Shown in pieces: positions 28,109 through 39,178 of a DNA stretch of 64,000 nt. How positions within the stretch are numbered: position 1 is the stretch's first letter; each line of letters begins with the position of its first letter. The translations under genes and the position numbers were made by a program. The notes under the pieces were generated by a model, which was not told where the DNA came from, searched no databases, and saw nothing but the letters and a program-made list of their open reading frames with translations. Source of the DNA: Salipiger bermudensis (lineage in GTDB: Bacteria > Pseudomonadota > Alphaproteobacteria > Rhodobacterales > Rhodobacteraceae); contig NZ_JAHVIA010000001.1 of assembly GCF_019801965.1 (NCBI RefSeq), positions 248,001 to 312,000 of the forward strand, written 5' to 3'.

Positions 28109-28987
28109 CTAACGCGCCGGCCGCGCGGGCATCCGCGACAGCTGCACCGCGAGGATCCCGGCGGTGATGATCGCAACACCGACCACGTCCATGCGGCCCA
28201 TCGGTTCGCCCAGCAGCAGCGCCGCGATGGCGACGCCGAAGAACGGGTTGAGGAAGTGGAAGGTCGCCGCCCGCGTCGCCCCGATGCGCTCGACCAGCAG
28301 CACCCAGACGAAGGTCGCCGCGACACCGGGAATCAGCACGGTGTAGGCGAAGGCCGCGATCAGCTCCCACGACCAGCTCACCTCGGGCTGCTCGAAGGCC
28401 AGCGCCATCGGCCAGAGCAGCGCGCTGCCCACCAGCATCTGCAGCCCGACGATCATCATCACGTTGCCGCCGCCGATGGCGCCGCGCACCGACAGCGTCG
28501 CCACCGCCAGCGACAGCACGCCCAGCACGCAGAGCATCACCCCGAACGGATCCGCCCCGCCCTGCAGCCGCGCGCCCATGATCAGCGTCACGCCGAGCAC
28601 CCCGGCCAGCAGTCCGCCATAACCCACCGGGCGCAGCCGCTCGCCGAGCCAGAGCCAGCTGGCCAGCGCCACGATCAGCGGCATGGTGGAGGCAACGATC
28701 GAGGCCAAAGACGCCTCTACGGTCTGCATGGCGACGAAATTCAGCCCGAGATACAAGGCGTTCTGGCAGATCCCGAAGATGATCGTCGCGCGCCATTGCG
28801 CCCGCGTCAGGCGCCAGCTCTGGCCCATGATCCGGGCCAGCGCCACCGCCAGCAGCCCGGAGATCAGAAACCGCAGCGCCAGCGAGCCCATCGGCGGGGC
28901 GGCACTGACGATGATGCGGGCCGAGGTGAAGGCCGAGGACCACATGAGCGCAAAGCCCAGCCCCATGAAGATCGCGCGCAGATCCAT
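28109..28987 (-). CDS. EamA/DMT-family exporter
   Basis: A 292-residue inner-membrane protein with ten predicted helices and two EamA halves. Phrases such as [31 protein letters not shown] and [20 protein letters not shown] mark the drug/metabolite transporter family. Substrates of this class include amino acids and other small metabolites, and none can be inferred here. ATG 28985-28987 is preferred because GGAG is seven bases upstream; ATG 28993 would put it too close. Divergent from the haloperoxidase gene. Confidence 0.9.
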   Translation of the reverse strand: MDLRAIFMGLGFALMWSSAFTSARIIVSAAPPMGSLALRFLISGLLAVALARIMGQSWRLTRAQWRATIIFGICQNALYLGLNFVAMQTVEASLASIVASTMPLIVALASWLWLGERLRPVGYGGLLAGVLGVTLIMGARLQGGADPFGVMLCVLGVLSLAVATLSVRGAIGGGNVMMIVGLQMLVGSALLWPMALAFEQPEVSWSWELIAAFAYTVLIPGVAATFVWVLLVERIGATRAATFHFLNPFFGVAIAALLLGEPMGRMDVVGVAIITAGILAVQLSRMPARPAR

Positions 28988-29138
28988 GAACATACTCCGT
29001 TTGCGCACCAATGACCTGAGCGCGCGACGGGGTCAATCCGAAGGTCTGGAACTCCTTACTTGACCACCCTGGGGCCCTTTCATGAAACTGAAATCGCCAT
29101 TCATTTCGGCGTTCAGATTTTATTTAGGGATTTCAATC

Positions 29139-30899
29139 ATGACTCAGAACCGTGCCGAGAGCGCGTTGCGCATTCGTATCGATGCGGCAAAGGCTGCCCA
29201 TCATCGCCCCCATCCCCGCCATGTCAGCAATGGCGACGAGGAGCGCTACTCCGCCGCCCATTACCCGATGAGTTTCACCAAGGGGCTCGACCATGATTTC
29301 GGGCTCGGGCTCGTCGCCGAGAAGCGCCATTTCGAGGCCTTCCGCAACTGTATCGACGAGGGCTGGATCGAGGCCTTCACCGCGCGCGTGCCGGTGCCGC
29401 TTTCCGAAGACTGCGCGCGTCGCAAGTGGGAAGCGCCGACCGCCGGCACCGCCTACGATCTCGAGGGGCCCGACGCGCAGGCCGTCACCATGCCGCCGGC
29501 CCCGGCGCTGTGCAGCGACGAGCTGGCCTTCGAGATGGCCGAGGTCTACGAGCTGGCGCTGCTGCGCGACGTGCCGTTCCAGAGCTTCGACCAGGATGGC
29601 GGCCCCGGCGACGGCCAGATCGACGACGCCATCGCGCGGCTCTCGGCCCTGCCCTATGCCGGCGCCGGCTTCCCCTCGCGCCCGCGCATGACCGCAGGTG
29701 GCAGCCTGACCCGCCAGACCATCTTCCGCGGCTCGGCGCCAGGCGTCGAGAAAGGCCCCTACCTGTCGCAGTTCATGTGGATCGGCAGCGGCAACCAGGC
29801 CGGCAGCAGCGGCGTCGCCGACGGCGTCATCACCTATGGCGCACAGGGCATCGACCAGCGCGTCCTCGTCGCCGAGCCGGGCGACGACTACATGCAGGAC
29901 TGGCAGAGCTGGTACGATGTCCAGCAGGGGTTCGACGTCAACAAGTGCAGCCCCGGCCAGAACCTGTCGGGCAAGCGCCGCTTCATCTGCACGCCGCGCG
30001 ATCTCGCCACCTACGTGCATTTCGACGCGCTCTACCAGGCCTATCTCAACGCCGCGCTGATCCTGCTCGGCATGGGGACGCCCTTCGACTCCGGCATCGG
30101 CAAGCTCTCCGGCATGCGCGAGATGTACAATCCGCTCAACCAGCCGACCGGCACGCCGCAGAACACCGGCGGCTTCGCGCTCTATGGCGGGCCGCACATC
30201 CTGACGCTGGTGACCGAGGTGGCGACGCGGGCGCTCAAGGCGGTGCGCTTCCAGAAGTTCAACACCCACCTGCGGCTGCGCCCGGAGGCGCTGGCGGCGC
30301 GAATGGAGAAGGCGGCGGAGATCGACAAGACCTTCCCGGCGCTTTGCGGCTGCTTCTCCGAGATGCGCGAGCAGATCGGCGACACCGTCAAGGCGGTCGA
30401 GAGCTTCAACCCCACCGGCACCGCGCTGCTGCCGATGGCCTTCGCCGAGGGCTCGCCGATGCACCCGACCTACGGCGCCGGCCACGCCACGGTGGCGGGG
30501 GCCTGCGTCACCATCCTCAAGGCGTTCTTCGACACCGGCACGGTGTTCGGCATCAACGCCGACAAGGGCAGCTGCCACGCCGGCCAGCCGGGCTTCTACC
30601 ACGACATCGAGACGCCGCTGTTCTTCGCGCCCGGCAAGGGCTGCGAGACGCTGGAGCCGCACAAGATCCGCTGCCCGCTGACCCTCGAGGGCGAGCTCAA
30701 CAAGCTGGCCGCCAATATCTCGATCGGGCGCAACATGGCCGGGGTGCACTATTTCTCCGACTATTACGACAGCCTGCGCATGGGCGAGCAGATCGCCATC
30801 GGAATGCTCGAGGAGCAGGCCATGTGCTACCCGACCGACCAGGTGGTGTTCTCGCTGGCGAGTTTCGACGGCGATTGCGTCCGCATCGGCGCGCGCTGA
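29139..30899 (+). CDS. Vanadium-dependent haloperoxidase
   Basis: A 586-residue protein of the vanadium haloperoxidase / PAP2-like fold, probably a bromoperoxidase oxidising halide with hydrogen peroxide. Putative vanadate-pocket residues are K373 and R381 (KFNTHLRLRPE), H449 (HPTYGAGHATVAGA), R531 and H537 (IGRNMAGVHYFSDYYDSL). The K-R and R-H spacings (8 and 6) match algal enzymes. The Ser that normally precedes Gly-His is Ala447. No signal peptide is seen. ATG 29139 follows AGGGA; an in-frame ATG at 29082 would add 19 residues. Such enzymes occur in some marine Rhodobacterales. Confidence 0.9.
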   Translation: MTQNRAESALRIRIDAAKAAHHRPHPRHVSNGDEERYSAAHYPMSFTKGLDHDFGLGLVAEKRHFEAFRNCIDEGWIEAFTARVPVPLSEDCARRKWEAPTAGTAYDLEGPDAQAVTMPPAPALCSDELAFEMAEVYELALLRDVPFQSFDQDGGPGDGQIDDAIARLSALPYAGAGFPSRPRMTAGGSLTRQTIFRGSAPGVEKGPYLSQFMWIGSGNQAGSSGVADGVITYGAQGIDQRVLVAEPGDDYMQDWQSWYDVQQGFDVNKCSPGQNLSGKRRFICTPRDLATYVHFDALYQAYLNAALILLGMGTPFDSGIGKLSGMREMYNPLNQPTGTPQNTGGFALYGGPHILTLVTEVATRALKAVRFQKFNTHLRLRPEALAARMEKAAEIDKTFPALCGCFSEMREQIGDTVKAVESFNPTGTALLPMAFAEGSPMHPTYGAGHATVAGACVTILKAFFDTGTVFGINADKGSCHAGQPGFYHDIETPLFFAPGKGCETLEPHKIRCPLTLEGELNKLAANISIGRNMAGVHYFSDYYDSLRMGEQIAIGMLEEQAMCYPTDQVVFSLASFDGDCVRIGAR

Positions 30900-30929
30900 G
30901 CGCATCGCGGCGAGACAGCCGGAACCGCG

Positions 30930-30965
30930 AAAAAATGGCCCCGGCTGCGAGCGCAGACGGGGCCA
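30930..30965 (-). terminator. Rho-independent terminator of ccrM
   Basis: On the minus strand an 8-bp TGGCCCCG/CGGGGCCA stem with a 12-base loop is followed by TTTTTT, 55 bases past the ccrM stop. It also lies just after the haloperoxidase stop on the other strand. Confidence 0.85.
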
Positions 30966-31019
30966 GTCAGCGCCTGCAAGCGCAGGCACCGGCGGTGTTC
31001 TTGTGGTTGTCCGTTAGCC

Positions 31020-32204
<1,185 letters not shown>

Positions 32205-32221
32205 TCAATTTCTTTTTTGAA

Positions 32222-32851
32222 TCAGTCACTTGTGAAATTAGCTTGCCACAAGATATTGTGTATCGGCTTGAAGGATCGCCTATGGTGAGGGGTCACTCCC
32301 AGATTTTGGAGGGCATCCTTGTGCTTTTTCGACCCGTAGCCGGCGTTGGTCTCCCAGCCGTAGCCCGGATGCTGTTGCGCCAAGTCCCGCATCAGGCGAT
32401 CGCGGTAGCATTTTGCGACAACCGAGGCGGCAGCGATGCTGACCGAGCGCCCGTCCCCCTTGATGATCGGCGTGGCATGGCAGGGCAGCTGCGGCGGGAT
32501 GAAACGCCCGTCCACCAGCGCGTGCTGCACCGGAACCTCGAGGCCCGTTACCGCGCGGTGCATGGCGAGCAGCGAAGCCTGCAGGATGTTGAGCTCATCG
32601 ATCTCCTCGACCGAGGCCACGCCGATGCTGACCTCGGCGCATTCGTGCAGCCAGGCCGAGAGCCGGGCCCGCCGCTTGGCGCTGAGCTTCTTTGAATCGT
32701 TGAGCCCCGGCGGGATGCAGAGCGGGTCGAGCACCACGGCGGCGGCCACCACCGGGCCCGCCAGCGGGCCGCGGCCGACCTCGTCGACCCCGGCCACGCG
32801 CAGGTTTTCTCCCCACAGGGGCGTCTCGAACGAGTCGTCAGGTCCAGTCAT
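32222..32851 (-). CDS. rnhB: Ribonuclease HII
   Basis: Removes ribonucleotides and RNA primers from RNA-DNA hybrids. It is about 209 residues. Catalytic acids are in VAGVDEVGRGPLAGPVVAAA (D and E of the DEVGRG motif), in the ALVDGRF strand and in the SIAASVVAK region, followed by YGSKKHKDAL. ATG 32849-32851 is chosen; in-frame ATG 32869 or GTG 32878 would add up to nine residues. It lies upstream of ccrM and may be co-transcribed, with the ccrM GANTC sites in the 89-base gap. Confidence 0.94.
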   Translation of the reverse strand: MTGPDDSFETPLWGENLRVAGVDEVGRGPLAGPVVAAAVVLDPLCIPPGLNDSKKLSAKRRARLSAWLHECAEVSIGVASVEEIDELNILQASLLAMHRAVTGLEVPVQHALVDGRFIPPQLPCHATPIIKGDGRSVSIAAASVVAKCYRDRLMRDLAQQHPGYGWETNAGYGSKKHKDALQNLGVTPHHRRSFKPIHNILWQANFTSD

Positions 32852-32890
32852 GCCGCCCAGAAAGACCATGGACGGCACGGGATCAAGGGC

Positions 32891-33649
32891 TCAGGCCTGC
32901 GGCGGCTGGCCGTTCGAGGCAGAAAGCCCGCCATCCACCGGCAGGTTCACCCCGTTGACGAAGCGCGCGTCGTCGGAGGCGAGGAAGGCGATCACGTCGG
33001 CGATGTCTTCCGGCTCGGCGGGGCGGCCCAACGGGATGCGCTCCATGAACTTCGCCACCAGCTCCTCGTTGTCGAGCATGTCGGCGGTCAGCTCGCTCTT
33101 GGTGAAGCTCGGGTTGACCGCGTTGACCCGCACGCCGCTGTTGCGCGCGTCGAGCGCCAGAGCGCGGGTGAGGTTGGTCACCGCGCCCTTGGCGGTGTTG
33201 TAGGCGTGCATGTTCCAGTCGCCGCCGATGCCAGAGACCGACGAGGTCATCACCACGTTGCCCTTGCTGGCCTTGAGATCGGACCACAGCGCCTTGGTCA
33301 GCCGCCAGACGCCGGTGACGTCGGTCTCCATGACCTCGGCGAAGCCGTCCTCGTCGACATCCTCGATGCTGCCCATCACCGCGGTGCCGGCATTGTTGAC
33401 CAGAACGTCGACCCGGCCAAACGCCTCGCGCGCGGCCTTGGCGGCGGTCGCGACGCCTTCCTTCGTCGAGAGATCCGCGGGCACCACCTTGGCTGAGGGG
33501 ATGTCTTGCGCGACGGCGTCGAGCTTCGACTGGGTGCGGGAGATCAGCACGACGTTGGCGCCCTCCCGGCCGAAGCGGCGGGCGGTGGCGGCGCCGATGC
33601 CGGAGCTTGCGCCGGTGACGATCACGGTCTTGTTTTCAAAACGAGTCAT
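32891..33649 (-). CDS. Short-chain dehydrogenase/reductase
   Basis: A 252-residue classical SDR. The NAD(P)-binding motif TGASSGIGAA is near residue 12, the NNAG motif (VLVNNAGTAVMG) follows, and the catalytic Ser, Tyr-x3-Lys are in MTSSVSGIGGDWNMHAYNTAKG. The C terminus has the PLGRPAEPEDIADVIAFLAS and VNLPVDGGLSA phrases common in 3-oxoacyl-reductase-like or glucose-dehydrogenase-like SDRs. Arg after the glycine motif (LISRTQSK) suggests NADPH. Substrate is not deducible. Confidence 0.92.
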   Translation of the reverse strand: MTRFENKTVIVTGASSGIGAATARRFGREGANVVLISRTQSKLDAVAQDIPSAKVVPADLSTKEGVATAAKAAREAFGRVDVLVNNAGTAVMGSIEDVDEDGFAEVMETDVTGVWRLTKALWSDLKASKGNVVMTSSVSGIGGDWNMHAYNTAKGAVTNLTRALALDARNSGVRVNAVNPSFTKSELTADMLDNEELVAKFMERIPLGRPAEPEDIADVIAFLASDDARFVNGVNLPVDGGLSASNGQPPQA

Positions 33650-33690
33650 CAAGTTGCCTTTCCTTTCAATCCTTTGGAAAGACAACGGGG

Positions 33691-33745
33691 GCGCCCGGAG
33701 CTTCGTTCCGGGCGCGAAGGCGCCATGCAGCGATTGCATGGCGCC
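33691..33745. repeat. Two consecutive strong hairpins
   Basis: The first hairpin (33691-33715) has a 9-bp stem GCGCCCGGA/TCCGGGCGC with a 7-base loop. The second (33719-33745) has an 11-bp perfect stem GGCGCCATGCA/TGCATGGCGCC with a 5-base loop. They lie between the bactofilin-like gene and the SDR gene. There are no T runs, so this looks more like a REP-type or RNA-processing structure than a simple terminator. Confidence 0.65.
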
Positions 33746-33756
33746 CGGGCCCTCCC

Positions 33757-34881
33757 TCAGCCGGCGGTCTGGAACCGTTTCGGGAAGGCCGTCCGCGTCA
33801 CCGCCCCGAGCCCGGCCAGCGACAGCGCCATGATGGCGATCCAGCCGACCAGCGGGATCAGCGCCACCAGCGCCGCGATGACGGCGCCCGCAAGCGCCGC
33901 CAACGCCCGATGCTTGGCCTCCTGCGGATAGCCCCGCCCGGCGAGCTTCAGCGCGCCCACGCCGAGCGCATAGGCGCCGACGATATAGCCCATGAGCCCC
34001 GCCACCACGGCGAAGAACAGCGCTGCCGGGGTCAGCAGCAGGCCGATCAGGGTCAGCGCCAGCAGGATGCCGGCCCCGATCAGCGTCGATTGCGCGATGA
34101 AGCCGGTGAGCAGGGTGCGGAACGGGTGGCCAAGCAGCTGCGTCCGCATCGCGGCGAACTTCACCGGCATCAGCGCCGCGGCCACCGCCGCCACCAGCGC
34201 CACGATCAGCACGCCGATGGCAAAGCTGATGACAGCCTTCACGCCGGGCCAGAAGCCGCCCTCGCGGATCGGCTCCCACTCGCTGATCTCCTCGCGTTGC
34301 ACGCGGTCGGCCGGGATGACGCTCTCCGGCACCGCGATCTCGCCCGGATCGTCCTCGTAGAGCGTCAGCGTGCCCTCGATCACCGCGTCGGGCCCGAAAC
34401 GCAGCTCGCGGGCGCTGAGCGCGATGTCGCCCGCCACCGGCCCGTCGATCTCGACGAACTCGCCGCCCGCCAGCAGCGTGCCTTCGATCGGCGCCGAGAG
34501 GGTGATCTCGGAGCCGAAGACCCGCAGGTTGCCGGCGATCGGCGCGGTCACGTCGACGCGCTGGCCCGCCAGCGTGGCATTGCCGGAAACAGCACCCGCG
34601 ACGCGCACCTCCTGGCCCGCGGCGTAGAGCCCCTGCCCCACCGGCTCCGTCACGCTCACCCAGCGCCCCGCCATATGCGCGGCTCCGGAGATCTCCGCCT
34701 CAAGCGCCACCCGCTCGCCGGCGAGGAACACGTCGGCGCGTCCGGGCTCCGCCATGGTGGCGGTGCGACCGGCGATGAACCGGTCACCGCCGAGGTCGAA
34801 ACTTTCGGTCTTCTCCTGCGCCAGCGCCGGCAGGGCGGGCAGCAGGAGCAGCAAAAACAACAGATGAAAAAGCCTGAACAT
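33757..34881 (-). CDS. Exported bactofilin-like domain fused to membrane helices
   Basis: A 374-residue protein with a signal peptide (residues 1-21, ending ALA). It continues as repeated short beta-strand units of the polymer-forming (bactofilin-like) type: VFLAGERVALEAEISG, GQEVRVAGAVSGNATLAGQ, SEITLSAPIEGTLLAGG and VEIDGPVAGDIALSARE. The C-terminal half (from about 210) has four to six membrane helices. Unlike cytosolic bactofilins, the repeat domain would face the periplasm. Function is unknown. An envelope-scaffold role is speculative. Confidence 0.8.
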   Translation of the reverse strand: MFRLFHLLFLLLLLPALPALAQEKTESFDLGGDRFIAGRTATMAEPGRADVFLAGERVALEAEISGAAHMAGRWVSVTEPVGQGLYAAGQEVRVAGAVSGNATLAGQRVDVTAPIAGNLRVFGSEITLSAPIEGTLLAGGEFVEIDGPVAGDIALSARELRFGPDAVIEGTLTLYEDDPGEIAVPESVIPADRVQREEISEWEPIREGGFWPGVKAVISFAIGVLIVALVAAVAAALMPVKFAAMRTQLLGHPFRTLLTGFIAQSTLIGAGILLALTLIGLLLTPAALFFAVVAGLMGYIVGAYALGVGALKLAGRGYPQEAKHRALAALAGAVIAALVALIPLVGWIAIMALSLAGLGAVTRTAFPKRFQTAG

Positions 34882-35003
34882 CTCACTCCCCCTCGGTTTG
34901 GATCGAGGGGAAGGCTAGCACCGGCGCAGACCGGGCACCTTACGCAGGATCAAATTCGGCTTCCTGCAACCAAACGGCGATCCCTGCGAACCGCCAGACA
35001 TGA

Positions 35004-35029
35004 CAAAGGGCCCCCGAAGGAGCCCTTTG
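35004..35029 (-). terminator. Terminator-like hairpin after groEL
   Basis: On the minus strand an 11-bp stem with a TTCG loop (CAAAGGGCTCC/GGGGCCCTTTG, one G-T pair) lies 63 bases past the groEL stop. It lacks a long T run. Confidence 0.65.
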
Positions 35030-35091
35030 CGTGCCTCGTGGCACAAGCAACCAGGATGGTCGCGGCGGCCTCCCGAGGGAGGCCCGCCGGA

Positions 35092-36735
<1,644 letters not shown>

Positions 36736-36801
36736 TCAGTTCTCCTGAATTCTGTTGGGAATAGGCGGGCGCACCCGCCGGTCAGTTCTGGGAAACGGGT
36801 C

Positions 36802-37095
36802 TCAGGCGGCTTCGGTGATGCCGAGAATGTCCGATTCCTTCATGATCAGCAGCTCTTCGCCGTCGATCGAAACCTCGGTGCCCGACCACTTGCCGAACAG
36901 GACGCGATCACCGGCCTTCACGGCCATGTCGATCAGTTCGCCGCTGTCCTTGCGTGCGCCTTCGCCACATGCGACCACGACGCCCTCTGCGGGCTTTTCC
37001 TTGGCGCTGTCGGGGATGATCAGACCACCTTTGGTCTTCTCGTCGCTCTCAACGCGGCGGACCAGCACGCGGTCATGAAGCGGTTTGAATGCCAT
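36802..37095 (-). CDS. groS: 10 kDa co-chaperonin GroES
   Basis: The 97-residue lid of the GroEL chamber. It begins [20 protein letters not shown] and includes the mobile loop [15 protein letters not shown] and [24 protein letters not shown] 37093-37095 has AGGAG upstream; a seven-residue upstream extension is not conserved. It is the first gene of groESL, 55 bases below the CIRCE element. Confidence 0.98.
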   Translation of the reverse strand: MAFKPLHDRVLVRRVESDEKTKGGLIIPDSAKEKPAEGVVVACGEGARKDSGELIDMAVKAGDRVLFGKWSGTEVSIDGEELLIMKESDILGITEAA

Positions 37096-37149
37096 CTTCG
37101 AGTACTCCTGGCTCAAAGTTTGTCCCAGTAACAGCCCCTTGCGGGGCCG

Positions 37150-37176
37150 TTAGCACTCACCTCTTCTGAGTGCTAA
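37150..37176. promoter_or_regulatory. CIRCE operator (HrcA-binding site) of groESL
   Basis: TTAGCACTC-N9-GAGTGCTAA is an exact CIRCE inverted repeat, 55 bases upstream of groES. HrcA binding here represses groESL at normal temperature. No hrcA gene is in the window. Confidence 0.97.
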
Positions 37177-37385
37177 TGGCGCATAGCTAGGGACCGCTGC
37201 GAGTCGTGTCAACGGGAGGATCCCGAAAAAATTCACTCCTCCCCAGCGCCTCGCAGCCCTCACCTAAGAACGATTTCGCAGATCAAAACCCGCTGGGCGC
37301 AAATATGCCGATCGCCCCTGCCCGGGGTTTCTGGAACGGCGACAAGCGGCGCGAAAGGCATGGCGCCCGGCGGCAATCCGTGAAA

Positions 37386-37395
37386 TGGTATACCA
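37386..37395. promoter_or_regulatory. Possible GntR-type operator upstream of the EamA gene
   Basis: TGGTATACCA is a perfect palindrome of the TGGT-N2-ACCA form often bound by GntR-family regulators, 42 bases before ATG 37437. No GntR regulator gene is nearby, so this is a weak prediction. Confidence 0.3.
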
Positions 37396-37436
37396 AGAAG
37401 GCGCCCTCCCGCGCCGCCCCAGCCCAAGAGCCAGAC

Positions 37437-38417
37437 ATGCCCACCCATCCCGCTGCCTCCGTCGTGGTGCCGCACGCTTCCGCCCGCCCTGCCCCCGACA
37501 ACATGAAGGGTATCCTGCTGATTACGCTGGGCTTCGTCTTCTTCGGCGCGACCGACGCGATGGCCAAGCTGCTGACCACCGAGCTGCCGGCGCTGCAGGT
37601 CGTCTGGATGCGCCAGCTCGGGCTGTTCTCCGGCGTCATCGTCATGCTGGCGATGCGCGGCCTGCACGTGATGCGCACCCGCCACCCGGTGGTGCAGATC
37701 TCGCGCGGGGTGCTCGCGACCTGCTCGGCGGGGCTCTTCATCATCGCCGTGCAGCACGTGCCGCTGGCCGACGCCACCGCCGTGACCTTCATCGCGCCGT
37801 TCATCGTCACCGCGATCGGCGGGCTGTTCCTGAAAGAGCCGGTGGGCTGGCGCCGCTGGGCCGCCGTGGCGGTGGGCTTCTTTGGCATGATGGTGGTGAT
37901 CCGCCCAGGCATGGGGGTGTTCCACCCGGCGATCTTCATCACCGTCGCCGCCGCCACCGCCTTTGCCGCCCGCCAGATCCTCTCGCGCATGCTCAGCGGC
38001 GACGACACCATCGCCACCACGGTGGCCTATACCTCGATCACATCGACGCTGCTGCTGACGCTACCCATGCCATTCGTCTGGGAGATGCCGGCCGAGGGCT
38101 GGATCTGGCTCGTCGCCGCCGGCATGGCGCTCTGCGCCGCCACCGGCGAGATCTTCATCATCCGCGCGCTCGACGTGGCGCAGGCGGTGGTCGTCGCGCC
38201 GATGCAATACTCGATGATCCTGTGGAGCACGCTCTACGGCTTCCTGCTGTTCTCCGACCTGCCCGACCTCTGGACGCTGCTCGGCTGCGCCATCATCGTG
38301 GCCTCGGGACTCTACACCCTCAACCGCGAGCGCGTCGTCGCCAAGCGCCAGCGCAACATCGCCCGGGCCGAGGCGGCCAATGCCGCCGAAGCCGCCGCCC
38401 GCGCGGAAGAGATCTGA
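37437..38417 (+). CDS. EamA/DMT-family transporter
   Basis: A 326-residue permease with ten helices in two EamA repeats. Examples are LLITLGFVFFGATDAMAKLL, FIAPFIVTAIGGLFLKEPVGW and VVAPMQYSMILWSTLYGFLLF. A 22-residue hydrophilic N terminus and a charged Ala/Glu/Arg-rich C-terminal tail (about 35 residues, coiled-coil-like) flank the core. It resembles RhaT/DMT exporters of unknown substrate. ATG 37437 is chosen; ATG 37503 would start at the first helix. It converges with the DUF2161 gene, leaving one base between stops. Confidence 0.88.
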   Translation: MPTHPAASVVVPHASARPAPDNMKGILLITLGFVFFGATDAMAKLLTTELPALQVVWMRQLGLFSGVIVMLAMRGLHVMRTRHPVVQISRGVLATCSAGLFIIAVQHVPLADATAVTFIAPFIVTAIGGLFLKEPVGWRRWAAVAVGFFGMMVVIRPGMGVFHPAIFITVAAATAFAARQILSRMLSGDDTIATTVAYTSITSTLLLTLPMPFVWEMPAEGWIWLVAAGMALCAATGEIFIIRALDVAQAVVVAPMQYSMILWSTLYGFLLFSDLPDLWTLLGCAIIVASGLYTLNRERVVAKRQRNIARAEAANAAEAAARAEEI

Positions 38418-38418
38418 G

Positions 38419-39078
38419 CTACCAGCTATAGGCCCAGTGGGTGAGCCCGGCGCGGCCCTCGGCGCTGATCGCGTAAACCCCGGTCGCGACCTTGTCGAAC
38501 CAGCCGTAATGGTTGTCACGCATGATCCGCGTCGCCTCCTTGACGCCGGTCGCCGCCACCACGTCGCGGCCGCGGCAGGCGCCGTGCTCGGCCAGGTGCG
38601 CGGCGCAGCGCAGCGCGTCCTGCCGGTAGCCCGTCACGATGCCGTGCCGGGTCGCGCCGCCGGCGTTCGGATCGCCCTCGATGCGCTGGAATTCCCGCAG
38701 GAGCCGCGCCTGCCTGCGCTTGTTCTTGCGCGGCGCGTAAGGCCCCGGATCGCACAGCACCTCGGCCCGCCCCTCCTTCACCACGATGAAGCCGAGCCCC
38801 AGCCGGCGGCAGAGCGCGAGGTTGTCCTTCAGCGCCCGCCTCGCGGTTCGTCCAGTGGGCTTCGGCACCGCGATATAGACCGCATCGCTCAGCGCCAGCC
38901 GCGCCACCGCCTGGTGAAACAGCGCCAGCGAGATCTTCAGCTTCAGCTCGACGATCACCGGCGGTTCCTCGCCACGCATCGCCACCAGATCGGCGGCACC
39001 GACCTCGCCCTTCACCTCATACCCCTGCCCCATGAGCAGCGCCTTGACCGGCGCGTAGAGTTCACTTTCCCGCTGCAT
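38419..39078 (-). CDS. DUF2161-type PD-(D/E)XK-like protein
   Basis: A 219-residue cytosolic protein. The N-terminal half has a PD-(D/E)XK nuclease-like core: Asp in EVGAADLVAMRG, then IVELKLK, giving D-x(n)-E-x-K. The middle is very basic (APRKNKRRQARLLREFQR) and the C-terminal region looks like a winged-helix-type segment. The assignment to DUF2161 is by recollection of similar proteins annotated as putative phosphodiesterases. DNA or RNA substrate is plausible. No partner methylase or toxin gene is adjacent. Confidence 0.75.
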   Translation of the reverse strand: MQRESELYAPVKALLMGQGYEVKGEVGAADLVAMRGEEPPVIVELKLKISLALFHQAVARLALSDAVYIAVPKPTGRTARRALKDNLALCRRLGLGFIVVKEGRAEVLCDPGPYAPRKNKRRQARLLREFQRIEGDPNAGGATRHGIVTGYRQDALRCAAHLAEHGACRGRDVVAATGVKEATRIMRDNHYGWFDKVATGVYAISAEGRAGLTHWAYSW

Positions 39079-39178
39079 GGCGCGGAGAGTGACCCCGCCG
39101 CTTGCCGCTGTCCATCCCCTGCCCTAGCCTGCGCCCGACCTGTTGCCGCCCCGTTGCCCGACCAGCGAGAAAGACCCG

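Larger units (their letters stand above)
37096..37436. other. 341-base divergent intergenic region (groES / EamA)
   Basis: It contains the CIRCE element and, on the other side, a 10-base palindrome at 37386-37395. No gene is seen. An in-frame upstream extension of the EamA gene (from 37206) has no family similarity. Confidence 0.5.

Noticed and set aside
26157-29036. Apparent 959-residue fusion ending in a chemoreceptor
   Set aside because: The first ~336 residues are an out-of-frame reading of the EamA gene on the same strand. The chemoreceptor starts at its own ATG (28028) with a natural first membrane helix.
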